From Verrucomicrobiota bacterium (GTDB lineage Bacteria > Verrucomicrobiota > Verrucomicrobiia > Limisphaerales > DSYF01), in NCBI GenBank assembly GCA_025457615.1, contig JALOTZ010000001.1, forward strand, positions 62,001-126,000: 64,000 nt of DNA, read 5' to 3'. Each line of letters begins with the position of its first letter. Positions within the stretch are counted from its first letter, which is position 1. The translations under genes were made by a program, and so were the position numbers. The notes under the pieces were generated by a model that was given only the letters and a program-made list of their open reading frames with translations, was not told the DNA's origin and made no database searches. Positions 53,595 to 63,452 of the stretch are shown piece by piece.

Positions 53595-55048
53595 GCCGGG
53601 CCCTCCGATGCCGCGGGGACGCCGCCAGGTTCATCAATGACCTGCCGAATCTGCGCCCGGACCAACCGGAGCACCAGGACCAGGACGTTCACGGGGAGCA
53701 ACAGGTGTCCGAGGATGAGCAGCAACTGGCCCATGGACGCGACCCGGATGGGCATGAGCGTTCCAGCCGCCACGTCCACAAAGGGGATCCGAGCATCGGC
53801 CAGCCGGGTTCCCTGTTGGAATCCGCCCACGAGCAGGGGCACGACCACGAGCACGAGGCCGATGGAGGCCAGCCAGAAATGAATCCGCGCCAAGGCCGGG
53901 AACGGCAATGACGCACCGGCGATGCGCGGAAGTATCAGGTAAATCGCGCCCAGCAGCACCATGGTGCCGAAGCCCTGCACAAGCCATTGGAACAGGGCCG
54001 GCTGGACCAGGGTCAACGCGGCGGTCTTCCACAAGGCCGTGCTGTTCAGCACCACCACCAGCACGGTCCAAAGCACCCAGGCGCGGATCCCGAACCGCAG
54101 GCAGCGGGAGGGCTCCATCCCCGGCGCGGAACCGACCGGGCAGAGGCTCCGGAGGTTGAGCAGGACCGCCAGCATTGGCATCAGCAGGCAGACCGACATC
54201 ACCCGGCTGATGGCCGTCATCCACGCGGGCACCGGGGCCTGCAACGGCACACCGGTCCAGGGACCGCAAAGGATGAGCGTGATCAAAGCGAACAGGGCAA
54301 GGTGCCGGCTCGGAAGCGCCTTCTGTTTGAGCACCGGGAAGAAGTAGAACCCAACAGCGATCCCAAAGAGGGCCAGCAACACCACCTGCAGTTGAGCCAG
54401 GGCCCACCCATGCACGGCTCCCTGCGCCATTCCCCGAACCGGCCAGAGTTGCAACAAGCCCATCGCGGTCGCGTAGATCCAGGGAAACCAGAGCAGGCTG
54501 AGACCGGCAAACCATTGAGCCGGATGCAGCTCGGGCACGGCCCGGCATCGGATCGTGTTCAGGCCCGAAACGCCCACCAGCACGGACGCCAGGAGCAACA
54601 GCCAGCCGGCGTAGAGCGGGAACTCGAAGTGCTCGAATCCGCTGGCATCCCCCGCGAGAAGTCCGATCGTTCCCACCAGGATCCCGAGGTTCCAGGCCTT
54701 CGCGCCCAGGATCACCAACGCAGGCTGCGCCAATGGCGTTCGACCGAGTCGCGCCAGGATCCACAGCGCTGCCGCCCAACCTGCCGGGATGCAAAACCCG
54801 TAAAGCAGGAGGTGGTTGGCTACTGGCGCCATCCGCCCGTAGCTCAACCAGGCGTAATCGGCGAACAGGGCGGGCGCGTGGAAGCTCATCGACGCCACCA
54901 GGTAAACCACGGCGGAAAGCGCCAGCCAGAACGCCGCCCCCGGATAGAGCCCCAGCAAGGGCCAGCGACAGGACCGGTCGATTCCAGTGGCTGGAAGGTC
55001 AGCGGCTGACTCCGGAGCAGAGGGAGCGGATTGGAGAGACGGACTCAT
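53591..55048 (-). CDS. CcoN-like membrane protein lacking all haem/copper ligands
   Basis: 485 residues with about twelve hydrophobic helices laid out as in oxidase subunit I. It aligns with the CcoN part of ccoNO without gaps at YGRMAPVANHLLLYGF (FGRIRPLHTNAVIFAF in ccoNO). The low-spin haem His is Ala77, the first CuB His is Ala218, and the GPHH pair is GPWT (264-265). The haem His pair of HVHTG maps to about 352-354 (LFQ). There is no His at all from 250 to about 388, so copper and haem cannot be bound there. It is encoded in frame without stops and kept in an operon with intact cytochromes. A structural or electron-conduit role is likely; oxidase activity is not. Confidence 0.85.
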   Translation of the reverse strand: MSPSLQSAPSAPESAADLPATGIDRSCRWPLLGLYPGAAFWLALSAVVYLVASMSFHAPALFADYAWLSYGRMAPVANHLLLYGFCIPAGWAAALWILARLGRTPLAQPALVILGAKAWNLGILVGTIGLLAGDASGFEHFEFPLYAGWLLLLASVLVGVSGLNTIRCRAVPELHPAQWFAGLSLLWFPWIYATAMGLLQLWPVRGMAQGAVHGWALAQLQVVLLALFGIAVGFYFFPVLKQKALPSRHLALFALITLILCGPWTGVPLQAPVPAWMTAISRVMSVCLLMPMLAVLLNLRSLCPVGSAPGMEPSRCLRFGIRAWVLWTVLVVVLNSTALWKTAALTLVQPALFQWLVQGFGTMVLLGAIYLILPRIAGASLPFPALARIHFWLASIGLVLVVVPLLVGGFQQGTRLADARIPFVDVAAGTLMPIRVASMGQLLLILGHLLLPVNVLVLVLRLVRAQIRQVIDEPGGVPAASEGPA

Positions 55049-55060
55049 CCGGGGCGTGGC

Positions 55061-55444
55061 CTACTCGAATTCGCTGGGCTTGGCCGGCGGCGGCGGGGGC
55101 ACGAAGGTGGCCGCTTCGACCCGGTTCGACAGCTCCGCCCGGGCCTGGGCGGGATTCTGCCAGGCGGCGGCCGTCAATTCCACAGCCCGGTCCAAAGGCA
55201 GGCGCACGATCCCCTTGGCTTGGTCCACCCAGCCGTAGGAACCGAGGGCGGCCTGTTCGGCGGCGCGCAGTTCGGCGAGGTTGGCTGCGCGCAACGCCGC
55301 CCGCTCCGCGGTGAGCGACGGCGGGGTCGTGTAATGCTTCATGGCCCAGACCAGGGCGGCCACGATGAGCAAGGCGGCCACAGCCACCAGCGAGGTCAAG
55401 CCGCCCCTCACGCCGCGGCCGGTGGTTTCGTTCCCGCAACTCAT
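55061..55444 (-). CDS. Small membrane-anchored protein of the ACIII operon
   Basis: 127 residues. One N-terminal TM helix (LTSLVAVAALLIVAALVWAM) and a periplasmic tail with an Ala-rich helix and the segment LGSYGWVDQAKGIVRLPLDR, ending with a Pro-rich stretch (FVPPPPPAK). Proteins with this WVD.AKGIVR.P..RA segment are encoded next to cytochrome oxidase and SCO genes in several phyla, as far as I recall. Here it overlaps actF by four bases and precedes the CcoN-like gene by 12. No cofactor site. A role in assembly or docking is inferred. Confidence 0.75.
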   Translation of the reverse strand: MSCGNETTGRGVRGGLTSLVAVAALLIVAALVWAMKHYTTPPSLTAERAALRAANLAELRAAEQAALGSYGWVDQAKGIVRLPLDRAVELTAAAWQNPAQARAELSNRVEAATFVPPPPPAKPSEFE

Positions 55445-56727
55445 TGTCGGCCTCCTTCCGCTTCCGGCGGGCTGTCCACAAAGTAATCCGCTTCATCGAT
55501 GTCCCCGCCGGAGATGGGCGTCGCCACCGGATGCGAGAGCCCCATCGCCTCGATCAATCGCGGATCCTTGAGCGGGTACGGCGCCGCGCTGCGGTATTTC
55601 CTGAGGAACAGCTTGGCCAGCAGCCCGACCATGAAGGCGGTGCACCCGGCGTCCAGCCACATCCAACGCACCGGGTACCCCTCGGGATGCAGCGCGGGCA
55701 TGATGTTGAACGAGAGATCGAAGTAGTGCATGGCCCAGGCCCAGGCGACCAGCGGCGCCATGACCAGCGGGGTGCTTTTGGCATCGATGCGCAGCAGGGC
55801 GAGGAATGGCAGGAAGAAATGGCCGAAGATGAGGATCAGGCTGATCCAGAACCACGTTCCCTGCTCGCGGATCCAGTACCAGAAAGTCTCCTCCGGGATA
55901 TTCGCGTTCCAGATGATGAAATACTGGGAGAAGGTCACATAGGCGTAGAACACCGTGAACGCGAAGAAGAGCGTTCCCAGGTAATAATACTGGTGGTTGT
56001 GGAGCACGGGGGACAGCACCCGCTGCCGGTCCAGCAGGGCCATGATCATGTAGGCACTCACCAGGGTCAGCCAGACGCTGCCCGCGAAGTACCACACCCC
56101 GTACATCGTCGAGAACCACTGGTGCTGCAGCGCCTTCATCCACATCACCGCGGCGAGCGTGGTGGTGATGGCGAACAGGAAGATGCCCCAGTAGGAATAG
56201 AGCCGCATCTTGAAGGTGCACCGGGCCTCGCCCGTCTTGTCCTGCTCGATGGACCAGCGCAGCAGCCCCCGGCTCAACACCCACCAGACGACGAAGTTGA
56301 ACACCGCCACCAGGTAGAACCCGGTCGTGGTGAACAGCGGCAGCTTGGCGTGCACGGCATGGTCGGTGTGCGGATCGTTCTGCATCCAGCCATAGAGATG
56401 CTTCGGCGCCAGGAGCGCGATGGGGATAAACAGCACGGCCATCCAGGGCGACAACAGCGTGGCCATGTGCTCGAGGAACCGCCGCTGCGGCACCGACCAG
56501 CCGGCGTCGAAGAGGTGATGCACCAGCACCAGGAACAGGGCTCCCACCCCCAGGCTCAGGCAGAACATGAAACCCAGCAGCCATGAGTGGGCGAATTGGT
56601 CGAGGTTCACCAGCGCCCCGGCGACGGCGAGCAGACCGCCGCCCACCAGCAGGATATTGGGCACCTTGCGCCAGCCCGAGAGATCGAGCGGCGGCGGCAG
56701 TTGGGCGCGTTGCTTGAGATCGCTCAT
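55441..56727 (-). CDS. actF: Alternative complex III subunit ActF (NrfD-like)
   Basis: 428 residues, about ten TM helices of the NrfD/PsrC type, the second quinone-related membrane subunit of ACIII. Segments such as GWSVPQRRFLEHMATLLSPW, RGLLRWSIEQDKTG and WVWREQGTWFW-like (WIREQGTWFWISLILIFGHFFLPF) are typical. It lies three bases after actE and overlaps the next small gene by four. Confidence 0.93.
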   Translation of the reverse strand: MSDLKQRAQLPPPLDLSGWRKVPNILLVGGGLLAVAGALVNLDQFAHSWLLGFMFCLSLGVGALFLVLVHHLFDAGWSVPQRRFLEHMATLLSPWMAVLFIPIALLAPKHLYGWMQNDPHTDHAVHAKLPLFTTTGFYLVAVFNFVVWWVLSRGLLRWSIEQDKTGEARCTFKMRLYSYWGIFLFAITTTLAAVMWMKALQHQWFSTMYGVWYFAGSVWLTLVSAYMIMALLDRQRVLSPVLHNHQYYYLGTLFFAFTVFYAYVTFSQYFIIWNANIPEETFWYWIREQGTWFWISLILIFGHFFLPFLALLRIDAKSTPLVMAPLVAWAWAMHYFDLSFNIMPALHPEGYPVRWMWLDAGCTAFMVGLLAKLFLRKYRSAAPYPLKDPRLIEAMGLSHPVATPISGGDIDEADYFVDSPPEAEGGRQ

Positions 56728-56730
56728 ACG

Positions 56731-57375
56731 CTATTTCCTCAGGGCCGCCTGGGCGGAGGCCGGCACATCCTCGGGGGTGCCCAACCGGGCCAATTGCAGG
56801 GCGCGCACGTAAGCCACCACCGCCCACCGATCCGGCACATCAATCTGGCCCGCGTAACCCTGCATCAAACCCTTGCCGTAGGAGAGGGTGTTGAAAATCT
56901 CGCCGTCCGGCATCTGCACCATCCGCTTGTCGTGCAGGTTGCCGATCACGGCCATGCCATACTTCCTGGTGATGCCGTTGCCGTCGCCCAGGGCACCGTG
57001 GCATGGAGCGCAGTTGATCGTGTAGCGCTCCCGGCCGCGTTCCAGAAGCCGCAGATCCACGGTCATCGGGTTCAAATCCACGAAGTTGGTCTTGCCCGGG
57101 AGCCGTCCGGTGTTGACCGCCGCGTCCTCGTAAGGGAACACGGGGCCGGCGGCGGTCTGGAGGGGGGTGCTGCGGGCGATGGTGCCCGGCACCGGCATCT
57201 GCGAGCTGCGTCCGTTGGCAAAGAACCCGTTGGGCGTCTGCGGCCGCAGCTTGAGCTGGCGATCCATGTCCGGAAACACCTCGATCGGGGTGCGCCGGCT
57301 CAGGCTGCCGCGAAACCCGGCGATGGCCACCACGAGCACCACGACCACAGCCAGGAGGGTCAGAAAAATGCGCAT
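56731..57375 (-). CDS. actE: Alternative complex III monohaem cytochrome ActE
   Basis: 214 residues. A signal anchor (RIFLTLLAVVVVLVVAIAG) and one c-type haem domain (YTINCAPCHGALGDGNG, axial Met in MVQMPDGEIFNTLSYGKGLMQGYAGQI). In ACIII ActE accepts electrons from ActA. It overlaps actD by one base. Confidence 0.94.
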   Translation of the reverse strand: MRIFLTLLAVVVVLVVAIAGFRGSLSRRTPIEVFPDMDRQLKLRPQTPNGFFANGRSSQMPVPGTIARSTPLQTAAGPVFPYEDAAVNTGRLPGKTNFVDLNPMTVDLRLLERGRERYTINCAPCHGALGDGNGITRKYGMAVIGNLHDKRMVQMPDGEIFNTLSYGKGLMQGYAGQIDVPDRWAVVAYVRALQLARLGTPEDVPASAQAALRK

Positions 57376-57905
57376 TATTCCTCCACCAGTTCGATGCGCG
57401 GGCTGCCGGTGGACTCCAGCAACTTGCGGGTTTCGGCCTCGTCGTACCTGGGATCCGCCGTCTCGATCACCAGGAAGAACTTGTCATGCGTCACCAGCTC
57501 GAAGCGCTTGTGCTTGAGCAGGGGATGATGCAGGCGCGGCAGGCGGTTCAGAATCAGCATGCCCCCCAACGCCCCAAAAGCGCCCAGCAGGATGGTCAGC
57601 TCGTACGACGGCGGGAAGGCCGAGAAGGGGCTGAACATCGGTTTGCCGCCAATCAATATGGGGTAATCGAACCGGTTCATGAACCAGATCATCAGCATGC
57701 CGGTCGTGTAACCGGTCACGCCCCCGAGGAACGAGAACCAGCCCACCTTCGAATTCTTCAGCCCCATGGCCTTGTCCATCCCGTGCACCGGGAAGGGGGT
57801 GAAGACGTCCCACTTGCGAAACCCGGCGTCGCGCACCTTCTCGGCCGCGTGCATGGCGCCGGCGGGGGTGTCAAACTCGGCGATGATGCCGTAAGCCGTG
57901 CTCAT
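57375..57905 (-). CDS. actD: Alternative complex III subunit ActD (DUF3341)
   Basis: 176 residues, a DUF3341 protein with two TM helices ([34 protein letters not shown]) and the start [25 protein letters not shown]. ActD holds the membrane part of ACIII together. It overlaps actC by ATGA and actE by one base. Confidence 0.94.
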   Translation of the reverse strand: MSTAYGIIAEFDTPAGAMHAAEKVRDAGFRKWDVFTPFPVHGMDKAMGLKNSKVGWFSFLGGVTGYTTGMLMIWFMNRFDYPILIGGKPMFSPFSAFPPSYELTILLGAFGALGGMLILNRLPRLHHPLLKHKRFELVTHDKFFLVIETADPRYDEAETRKLLESTGSPRIELVEE

Positions 57906-59338
57906 CCGTGATGTCCTCCGTGTCTGGCTCCCCCCAGCGGATGATGCGGATCCGCCTGCGGCGTCACGCCTTTGACCTCCGAGATGGCGATCACCGGCAG
58001 GAACCGCATGAAGAGGAGGAAGAAGGTGAAAAACAGTCCGAACGTGCCCAGATATGTCATCACGTCAATCAGGGTCGGCTTGTAAACCGCCCAGTTCGAC
58101 GGCAGGAAGTCGCGGTGCAGCGAGGTGACCACGATCTCGAACCGCTCGAACCACATCCCCACGTTCACCAGGATCGAGATGACGAACACCACCAGCAGGT
58201 TTTCGCGGATCTTCCGGAACCAGAACAACTGCGGGATCACCACGTTGCAGCCGATCATCGTCCAGTACCCCCACCAGTAGGGGCCAAACGCGCGGTTGTA
58301 GAAGGCGAATTGCTCGTAGGGCGACCCGCTGTACCAGGCGATGAACACCTCCATGCCGTAGGCGTAGCCCACGATCGATCCGGTGGCCAGCGTCACCTTG
58401 CACATCAAATCCACGTGCCGGATCGTGATGATGTCCTCCAACCCGCAGATCTTGCGGATCGGAATCAACAAGGTCAGCACCATGCCAAACCCGGAGAAGA
58501 TCGCCCCGGCGACGAAGTAGGGCGGGAAGATCGTGGTGTGCCAGCCGGGAAGCTGCGACACCGCGAAGTCCAGGGACACGATCGAGTGCACGGACAACAC
58601 CAGCGGCGTGCTCAACCCGGCCAGGATCAGATACGCCTTCTCGTAGTTGCTCCAGTGCCGGTTCGAGCCGGTCCAGCCCAGCGAGAACAGCCCGTAGGCG
58701 AACTGCTTGATCTTCGTCTTCGCCCGGTCCCGCAGCACGGCCAGGTCGGGGATCAAGCCCATGTACCAGAACAGCAGGGACACGGTGAAGTAGGTGGACA
58801 CCGCGAACACGTCCCACATCAGCGGCGAGCGGAACTGGGGCCAGATGCCGTTGGCGTTGGGAATGGGGAACAGCCACCAGGCAAACCACACGCGGCCGAC
58901 GTGGATCACGGGGTAGATGCCGGCGCACATGACCGCGAAGATCGTCATGGCCTCGGCCGCGCGGTTGACCGCCGTGCGCCATTTCTGCCGCAGCAGGAAC
59001 AGGATCGCGGAGATCAGCGTGCCCGCGTGGCCGATGCCGATCCACCAGACGAAATTGATGATCGGCCACCCCCACATGACCGGGTGGCAGTTGCCCCACA
59101 CCCCCACGCCCGTGGAGATCTGGTAGGCGATCATCCCGAAACAGGTGGACATCATCCCGACACTGATGACGAACGCCACCCACCACCACGCCGGCGTGGG
59201 CCCTTCGTTGATCGCGCAAATGCGGTCGGAAATCCAGCCAATCGGCCGGTGGTTCCGCACCAGGGGCGCCCGCTCGAGCTCCTTCGGAACGGAAGGCGCC
59301 GATAGGGATCCGGAGAGGACTGTCGCGTCAGCCGCCAT
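57902..59338 (-). CDS. actC: Alternative complex III subunit ActC (NrfD-like quinol subunit)
   Basis: 478 residues with about ten TM helices of the polysulfide-reductase NrfD fold. It carries [36 protein letters not shown] and [33 protein letters not shown], typical of the menaquinol-oxidising subunit. It overlaps actB by one base and actD by four. Confidence 0.95.
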   Translation of the reverse strand: MAADATVLSGSLSAPSVPKELERAPLVRNHRPIGWISDRICAINEGPTPAWWWVAFVISVGMMSTCFGMIAYQISTGVGVWGNCHPVMWGWPIINFVWWIGIGHAGTLISAILFLLRQKWRTAVNRAAEAMTIFAVMCAGIYPVIHVGRVWFAWWLFPIPNANGIWPQFRSPLMWDVFAVSTYFTVSLLFWYMGLIPDLAVLRDRAKTKIKQFAYGLFSLGWTGSNRHWSNYEKAYLILAGLSTPLVLSVHSIVSLDFAVSQLPGWHTTIFPPYFVAGAIFSGFGMVLTLLIPIRKICGLEDIITIRHVDLMCKVTLATGSIVGYAYGMEVFIAWYSGSPYEQFAFYNRAFGPYWWGYWTMIGCNVVIPQLFWFRKIRENLLVVFVISILVNVGMWFERFEIVVTSLHRDFLPSNWAVYKPTLIDVMTYLGTFGLFFTFFLLFMRFLPVIAISEVKGVTPQADPHHPLGGARHGGHHG

Positions 59339-62300
59339 CAGTGGCCTCCTTTCTCCGCCCCGTGCGGAACGGCTGCGGCGGCCCCGTGCGGCGCGCTTCC
59401 ATGGGATTCAAAGGGACTGCCCATCTTGGATTCGTATTCTTCGAGGCTCAGGGGGGACGGGCGGTAGTCGGGCATGGCCGGGTTCGGATTGCGCACCTTG
59501 GCCAGGTAGGTGAGCCGCGGCTTGGTGAGCAGGAACTCGAGCACGCTGTAATCGCGCGCCTGGCGCTTGAGCTTCGACACCCGGCTGTCCGGATCGGCCA
59601 CGTTGCCAAACACAATTGCCCCCGCCGGACACGCCTGCTGGCAGGCGGTCTGAATGGTTCCGTCCGGCACCACCACGTCTCCGGACGCCCCCGCCTTGAC
59701 TTTCTGCGCGATCTTGGCGGACTCGATGCGCTGGAGGCAGAACGTGCACTTCTCCATCACGCCGCGCATGCGCACCGTGACCTCGGGATTCTTCACCAGC
59801 TTGAGGAGTTCCCACTCGTCCTCGGGCCGCCGCCCGAACGGCCCTTTGTAGAGCTGATCGATCGGACGCTTGTTGTAATCGAAGAAATTGAAGCGGCGAA
59901 CCTTGTACGGGCAGTTGTTCGAGCAATAGCGGGTGCCGACGCAACGGTTGTAAATCATCACGTTGAGCCCCTCGTGATCGTGCGCGGTGGCGTTGACCGG
60001 GCACACGCTCTCGCAGGGGGCGGCTTCGCAGTGCTGGCACATCATCGGCTGCGTCACCACCTGCACGTCGTCAATCCACGCCTCGAACTGCTGCTCGCTC
60101 TCCGGCGCCAGGATGGCCTGGTCCGGAATGCCGCGGTCGTTGTCGCGGCCGGCGAACTGCTCCTTGTCGGTGGTGTAGTAACGGTCCAGGCGCAACCAGT
60201 GCATCTCGCGTCCGCGCGCCACCTGCTCCTTGCCCACAATCGGGATGTTGTTCTCGCTCTGGCAGGCGACCACGCAGGTCGAACAACCCACGCAGGCGTT
60301 CAGGTCCACCGACATGCCCCATTGATGATGCGCCGACCGCGCGGCCTCATCGAGCGGGTTGGGATAGATCGGCGCCGGCCACTCGGGCGCGCCCTCCGGA
60401 CGCGGCGGCTCGTGCAGTTTCATGCCGGACGCGAAATCCGGATGCTCGTTGAACTGCGCGAGGTTGGCCTCCCGGATGATCGGGCGGCCCTCCATGGACC
60501 AGTGTTCCTGCGGACAGGAAAGGCTGTAGGTGCGCCCCGTGCGGGTGACCTTGGCCCCGAGCGCGATGTGGGCGCCAGCCGAGGTCCGCACCGCGTAGGC
60601 GTTGTAACCGGTCCCCTGCCCGACGCGTCCCGACTTGCGGCGCCCGTAGCCCAGGGTCAACCCCAAAACGTGATCGGCCTGGCCGGGCTGGATCCAGATG
60701 GGCCCCTCGACGGAGTGGTCGCCCAACTGGATGGTCACCACGTCCTGGTTCTGACAGCCAAGCGCGCGGGCGGTCTTCCGGCTGACCAGGACCGCATTGT
60801 CCCAGGTGAGCTTGGTGATCGGGTCGGGCAATTCCTGCAACCAACCGTTGTTGTTGTAGCGGCCGTCGTCCAGGCTGTAATCCCGGCGGAAAACCACTTC
60901 CAGCGTGTCCGCGCCGGCCCGGCTCCCATCCGCCGTCGCCACCAGCGACCGGACCTTGCCGGCATTGAGGCTCACGTTCACGGGCTGAACCGTCGAGCCC
61001 GCCAGGAAGCCGTCGTGCAGAAACTTGCGCCAGGCGCCCTCGGCGTCCCCGCCTTGCACCAGCCCGGCAAACGTCTCGCGCACCACATCGTACGCCGACG
61101 CCGCGCCCAACCCGGCGAGCCGGGCCAGCACATCGAGTTCGGAAATGCCCCCAAACAGCGGCGCCATCAAGGGCTGGATGGGCACCAGGGTCCCGTCCGC
61201 CGTGCGCGCGTCGCCCCAGGTTTCGAGGTAATGCGCCATGGGCAGGTGCCACGTCACGCCCGCGGCGGATTCATCCTCGTAGTAGCCCAACCGGACCACC
61301 GTCCTGGCCTGGCGCACCGCCTCGGTCCACTTCACCTGGACCGGCGCCGTGTAGGCCGGGTTGCCCCCGAGAATGATCAGGGTGTCAATCAGCCCGGCGT
61401 TGAGCGCCCCGCCCAACTCCTCGACCGACCCAATCCCCTGCGGCGTGGCCGGATGGTATTCAACGGTCCGCCCCGCCCCGCCCAGCGTGTGGGTGATGGC
61501 ATGAGCCAGGGCATGGACTGCCAGGGGTTGCCCGAGTCCGGCCACCACCAGGACCTGCCCGGCGTGCGCCTTCAAATCGTTCGCGCATTCCTCGATCCAA
61601 CGGGGATCCACACCCTCGGCCAGCGCCTCCCCCACCGGGATGCCCACCGCCGCGGCCAGCGCCCTGGCCACGCCCAGGACCGCGCTGCTGGGGAGCCGCA
61701 GCCGATGATCGGCGTTGGCGCCGGTCAGCGTCATCAGGCTCTCGACCACATACAGGCGGTTCATCGTGTCGCCCGGCTTCTCGACGCGGCGACCCTGCGT
61801 GAACCGGCGGATGTGAGTGTGGGCGTCCTCCTCGGTGCCCATGAAATCGCAGTCGAGCGAAAGCACCACCCGGGCGGCGTCAAACTTGTAACGAGGCTGA
61901 ACCGGCTGGCCGAACACCTCGGAAGCCGCCAGCCGATGCATGTCAAACCCGACCGGCTCATGCTCATACCAGCGGGCCCGGGCCATCCGCCCGCGCAACA
62001 TTCCCTGCAAACGCTGGCGTGAAGGGCAGTTGCCCCGCTCCATCAGGAACGCCAGACCCTCGCCCTGGTTGGCCAGAAAGCGCGTCCCCGTCTGCGTGAG
62101 AAAGTCCAGGGCCGCCTCCGGCGCGACATTGTTGCCCCCGCGGGTGAAACGCTGCGCCCGATCCGGATCATACAGGTCCAAAATGGACGCCTGTGCAAAA
62201 CGGTCCGTCCCCCCGCTGCTGTCCGGATGCAGGGGGTTGCCCTCGACCTTGATTGGACGTCCGTCGTGGGATTTCACCACCAACGGGAGGGCGCCACCCC

Positions 62301-62610
62301 GGGTGGGCATGGCGGTCGCATAGTACTGAGCCCGGCCATGCACATAGCCTTCCGGCTGCTGCGCAAAAGGCTCAAGCTTGAACTCGGGCCGCCGGCATCC
62401 GGTCAGGCCCAGCCCCGCCAACGCGAACGAGGCGGACATGATCTTGACGAAGTGCCGCCGCGACACCGGGTCCGTGAACTCGCTGGCGCCGGACGGAAAC
62501 TCGCGCTCGAGCCACTGCCGGAACTCGGGGGTGTCGGCCACCTGATCCAGGCTGCGCCAGTAGGTGCGGCCCATCTCCGGTTCCGGACAAGCAGGAGGAA
62601 TCGTCTTCAT
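59338..62610 (-). CDS. actB: Alternative complex III large Fe-S subunit ActB
   Basis: 1090 residues. An N-terminal segment [20 protein letters not shown] carries a Tat-like signal. A molybdopterin-oxidoreductase-like region without cofactor is followed by a ferredoxin-like part with four cysteine groups ([45 protein letters not shown] and [12 protein letters not shown]), as in ActB with three 4Fe-4S clusters and one 3Fe-4S cluster. It is the core periplasmic electron relay between quinol and the haem subunits. It overlaps actA by ATGA. Confidence 0.96.
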   Translation of the reverse strand: MKTIPPACPEPEMGRTYWRSLDQVADTPEFRQWLEREFPSGASEFTDPVSRRHFVKIMSASFALAGLGLTGCRRPEFKLEPFAQQPEGYVHGRAQYYATAMPTRGGALPLVVKSHDGRPIKVEGNPLHPDSSGGTDRFAQASILDLYDPDRAQRFTRGGNNVAPEAALDFLTQTGTRFLANQGEGLAFLMERGNCPSRQRLQGMLRGRMARARWYEHEPVGFDMHRLAASEVFGQPVQPRYKFDAARVVLSLDCDFMGTEEDAHTHIRRFTQGRRVEKPGDTMNRLYVVESLMTLTGANADHRLRLPSSAVLGVARALAAAVGIPVGEALAEGVDPRWIEECANDLKAHAGQVLVVAGLGQPLAVHALAHAITHTLGGAGRTVEYHPATPQGIGSVEELGGALNAGLIDTLIILGGNPAYTAPVQVKWTEAVRQARTVVRLGYYEDESAAGVTWHLPMAHYLETWGDARTADGTLVPIQPLMAPLFGGISELDVLARLAGLGAASAYDVVRETFAGLVQGGDAEGAWRKFLHDGFLAGSTVQPVNVSLNAGKVRSLVATADGSRAGADTLEVVFRRDYSLDDGRYNNNGWLQELPDPITKLTWDNAVLVSRKTARALGCQNQDVVTIQLGDHSVEGPIWIQPGQADHVLGLTLGYGRRKSGRVGQGTGYNAYAVRTSAGAHIALGAKVTRTGRTYSLSCPQEHWSMEGRPIIREANLAQFNEHPDFASGMKLHEPPRPEGAPEWPAPIYPNPLDEAARSAHHQWGMSVDLNACVGCSTCVVACQSENNIPIVGKEQVARGREMHWLRLDRYYTTDKEQFAGRDNDRGIPDQAILAPESEQQFEAWIDDVQVVTQPMMCQHCEAAPCESVCPVNATAHDHEGLNVMIYNRCVGTRYCSNNCPYKVRRFNFFDYNKRPIDQLYKGPFGRRPEDEWELLKLVKNPEVTVRMRGVMEKCTFCLQRIESAKIAQKVKAGASGDVVVPDGTIQTACQQACPAGAIVFGNVADPDSRVSKLKRQARDYSVLEFLLTKPRLTYLAKVRNPNPAMPDYRPSPLSLEEYESKMGSPFESHGSAPHGAAAAVPHGAEKGGH

Positions 62611-63275
62611 CGGTGGCAGGCAGAGCAGTGTTGCAGGGATTCAACCTTCCAGTCGTGCACGAACTTCTGCCCGTTGGCCCGCTGCAATTCGGCATTCTGC
62701 CGGGGATCCGCGCTCCACTGCCAGGTCAGGTCCGTCACCTTGTCCGGCGGACGGATGAACGCCGCCGGATCCCGGTGACACTCGAGGCAAAACGCCATCG
62801 AGAGGGGCTTGGCGTGGTACACCTCGTCCATCACGTTGATCTGCCCGTGGCAATGCACGCAACTGATCCCCCGATTCACGTGGACCGAGTGGTTGAAATA
62901 CACGTAGTCCGGGGTGCGATGAATCTGGACCCAGGGGATCGGCTTGCCCGTGGCGGCGCTCTGGCGGACCAAGGCCAGCCGGGGATCGTCCTTGAGCACC
63001 TGGCTGTGGCAGTTCATGCACGTGCCGGACGCGGGCAGGTTGGAAAACCAGGACTTCTCGACGGCACTGTGGCAGTAGCGGCAATCCATCCCCAACTGGT
63101 CCACATGGATCGCGTGCGAAAACGCCACCGGCTGCACCGGCTGATAGCCGACGCGCGCGTACTTCGGCGTAAAATAATACCAGACCCCCGCCGTCACCCC
63201 GGTGCCGATCAAAATCAAGCCCGCGAGCATCAACAGCGGCAGCCGGTTGGTCCACTTGGGAAAAATGGCCGACAT
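62607..63275 (-). CDS. actA: Alternative complex III pentahaem cytochrome ActA
   Basis: 222 residues. A TM anchor (LPLLMLAGLILIGTGVTAGV) precedes a periplasmic domain with five CxxCH sites: CRYCH, CMNCH, CVHCH, CLECH and CSACH. ActA takes electrons from ActB and hands them to ActE or an external acceptor. The ATG at 63275 was chosen; TTG at 63284 is not needed. It is the first gene of the operon. Confidence 0.96.
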   Translation of the reverse strand: MSAIFPKWTNRLPLLMLAGLILIGTGVTAGVWYYFTPKYARVGYQPVQPVAFSHAIHVDQLGMDCRYCHSAVEKSWFSNLPASGTCMNCHSQVLKDDPRLALVRQSAATGKPIPWVQIHRTPDYVYFNHSVHVNRGISCVHCHGQINVMDEVYHAKPLSMAFCLECHRDPAAFIRPPDKVTDLTWQWSADPRQNAELQRANGQKFVHDWKVESLQHCSACHR

Positions 63276-63346
63276 GTGAATCAAAAACGGTCAGACCGAC
63301 ACGAATTCTGATTGACCCCCTCACACACCCGTCAGGAGGCGCGCTG

Positions 63347-63374
63347 ATTGTTCATTTCGCAGCCTGCCCGTCAA
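63347..63374 (-). promoter_or_regulatory. Candidate sigma-70 promoter of the ACIII operon
   Basis: On the minus strand TTGACG (63374-63369) and AACAAT (63352-63347) match -35 and -10 consensus at five and four of six positions, spaced by 16 bases. It lies 72 bases before actA and after the terminator of the preceding gene. Confidence 0.4.
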
Positions 63375-63393
63375 ATGTTTTTTCAAACCAAAG

Positions 63394-63426
63394 AAAAACC
63401 GGGAGCGGCTTGCGCCGCTCCCGGTT
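63394..63426 (-). terminator. Rho-independent terminator upstream of the ACIII operon
   Basis: On the minus strand, an 11-13 base stem CCGGGAGCGGC / GCCGCTCCCGG with a 4-base loop is followed by TTTTTC. It ends the gene to its right (63453 onward). Confidence 0.9.
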
Positions 63427-63452
63427 CGTGTCTCGGGAAATCCCAGCTCCGG

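Noticed and set aside
57908-59305. 465-codon plus-strand frame over actC
   Set aside because: Asp/Arg/His-rich antisense shadow of a membrane protein.
59341-62022. 893-codon plus-strand frame over actB
   Set aside because: Antisense to a fully conserved Fe-S subunit.
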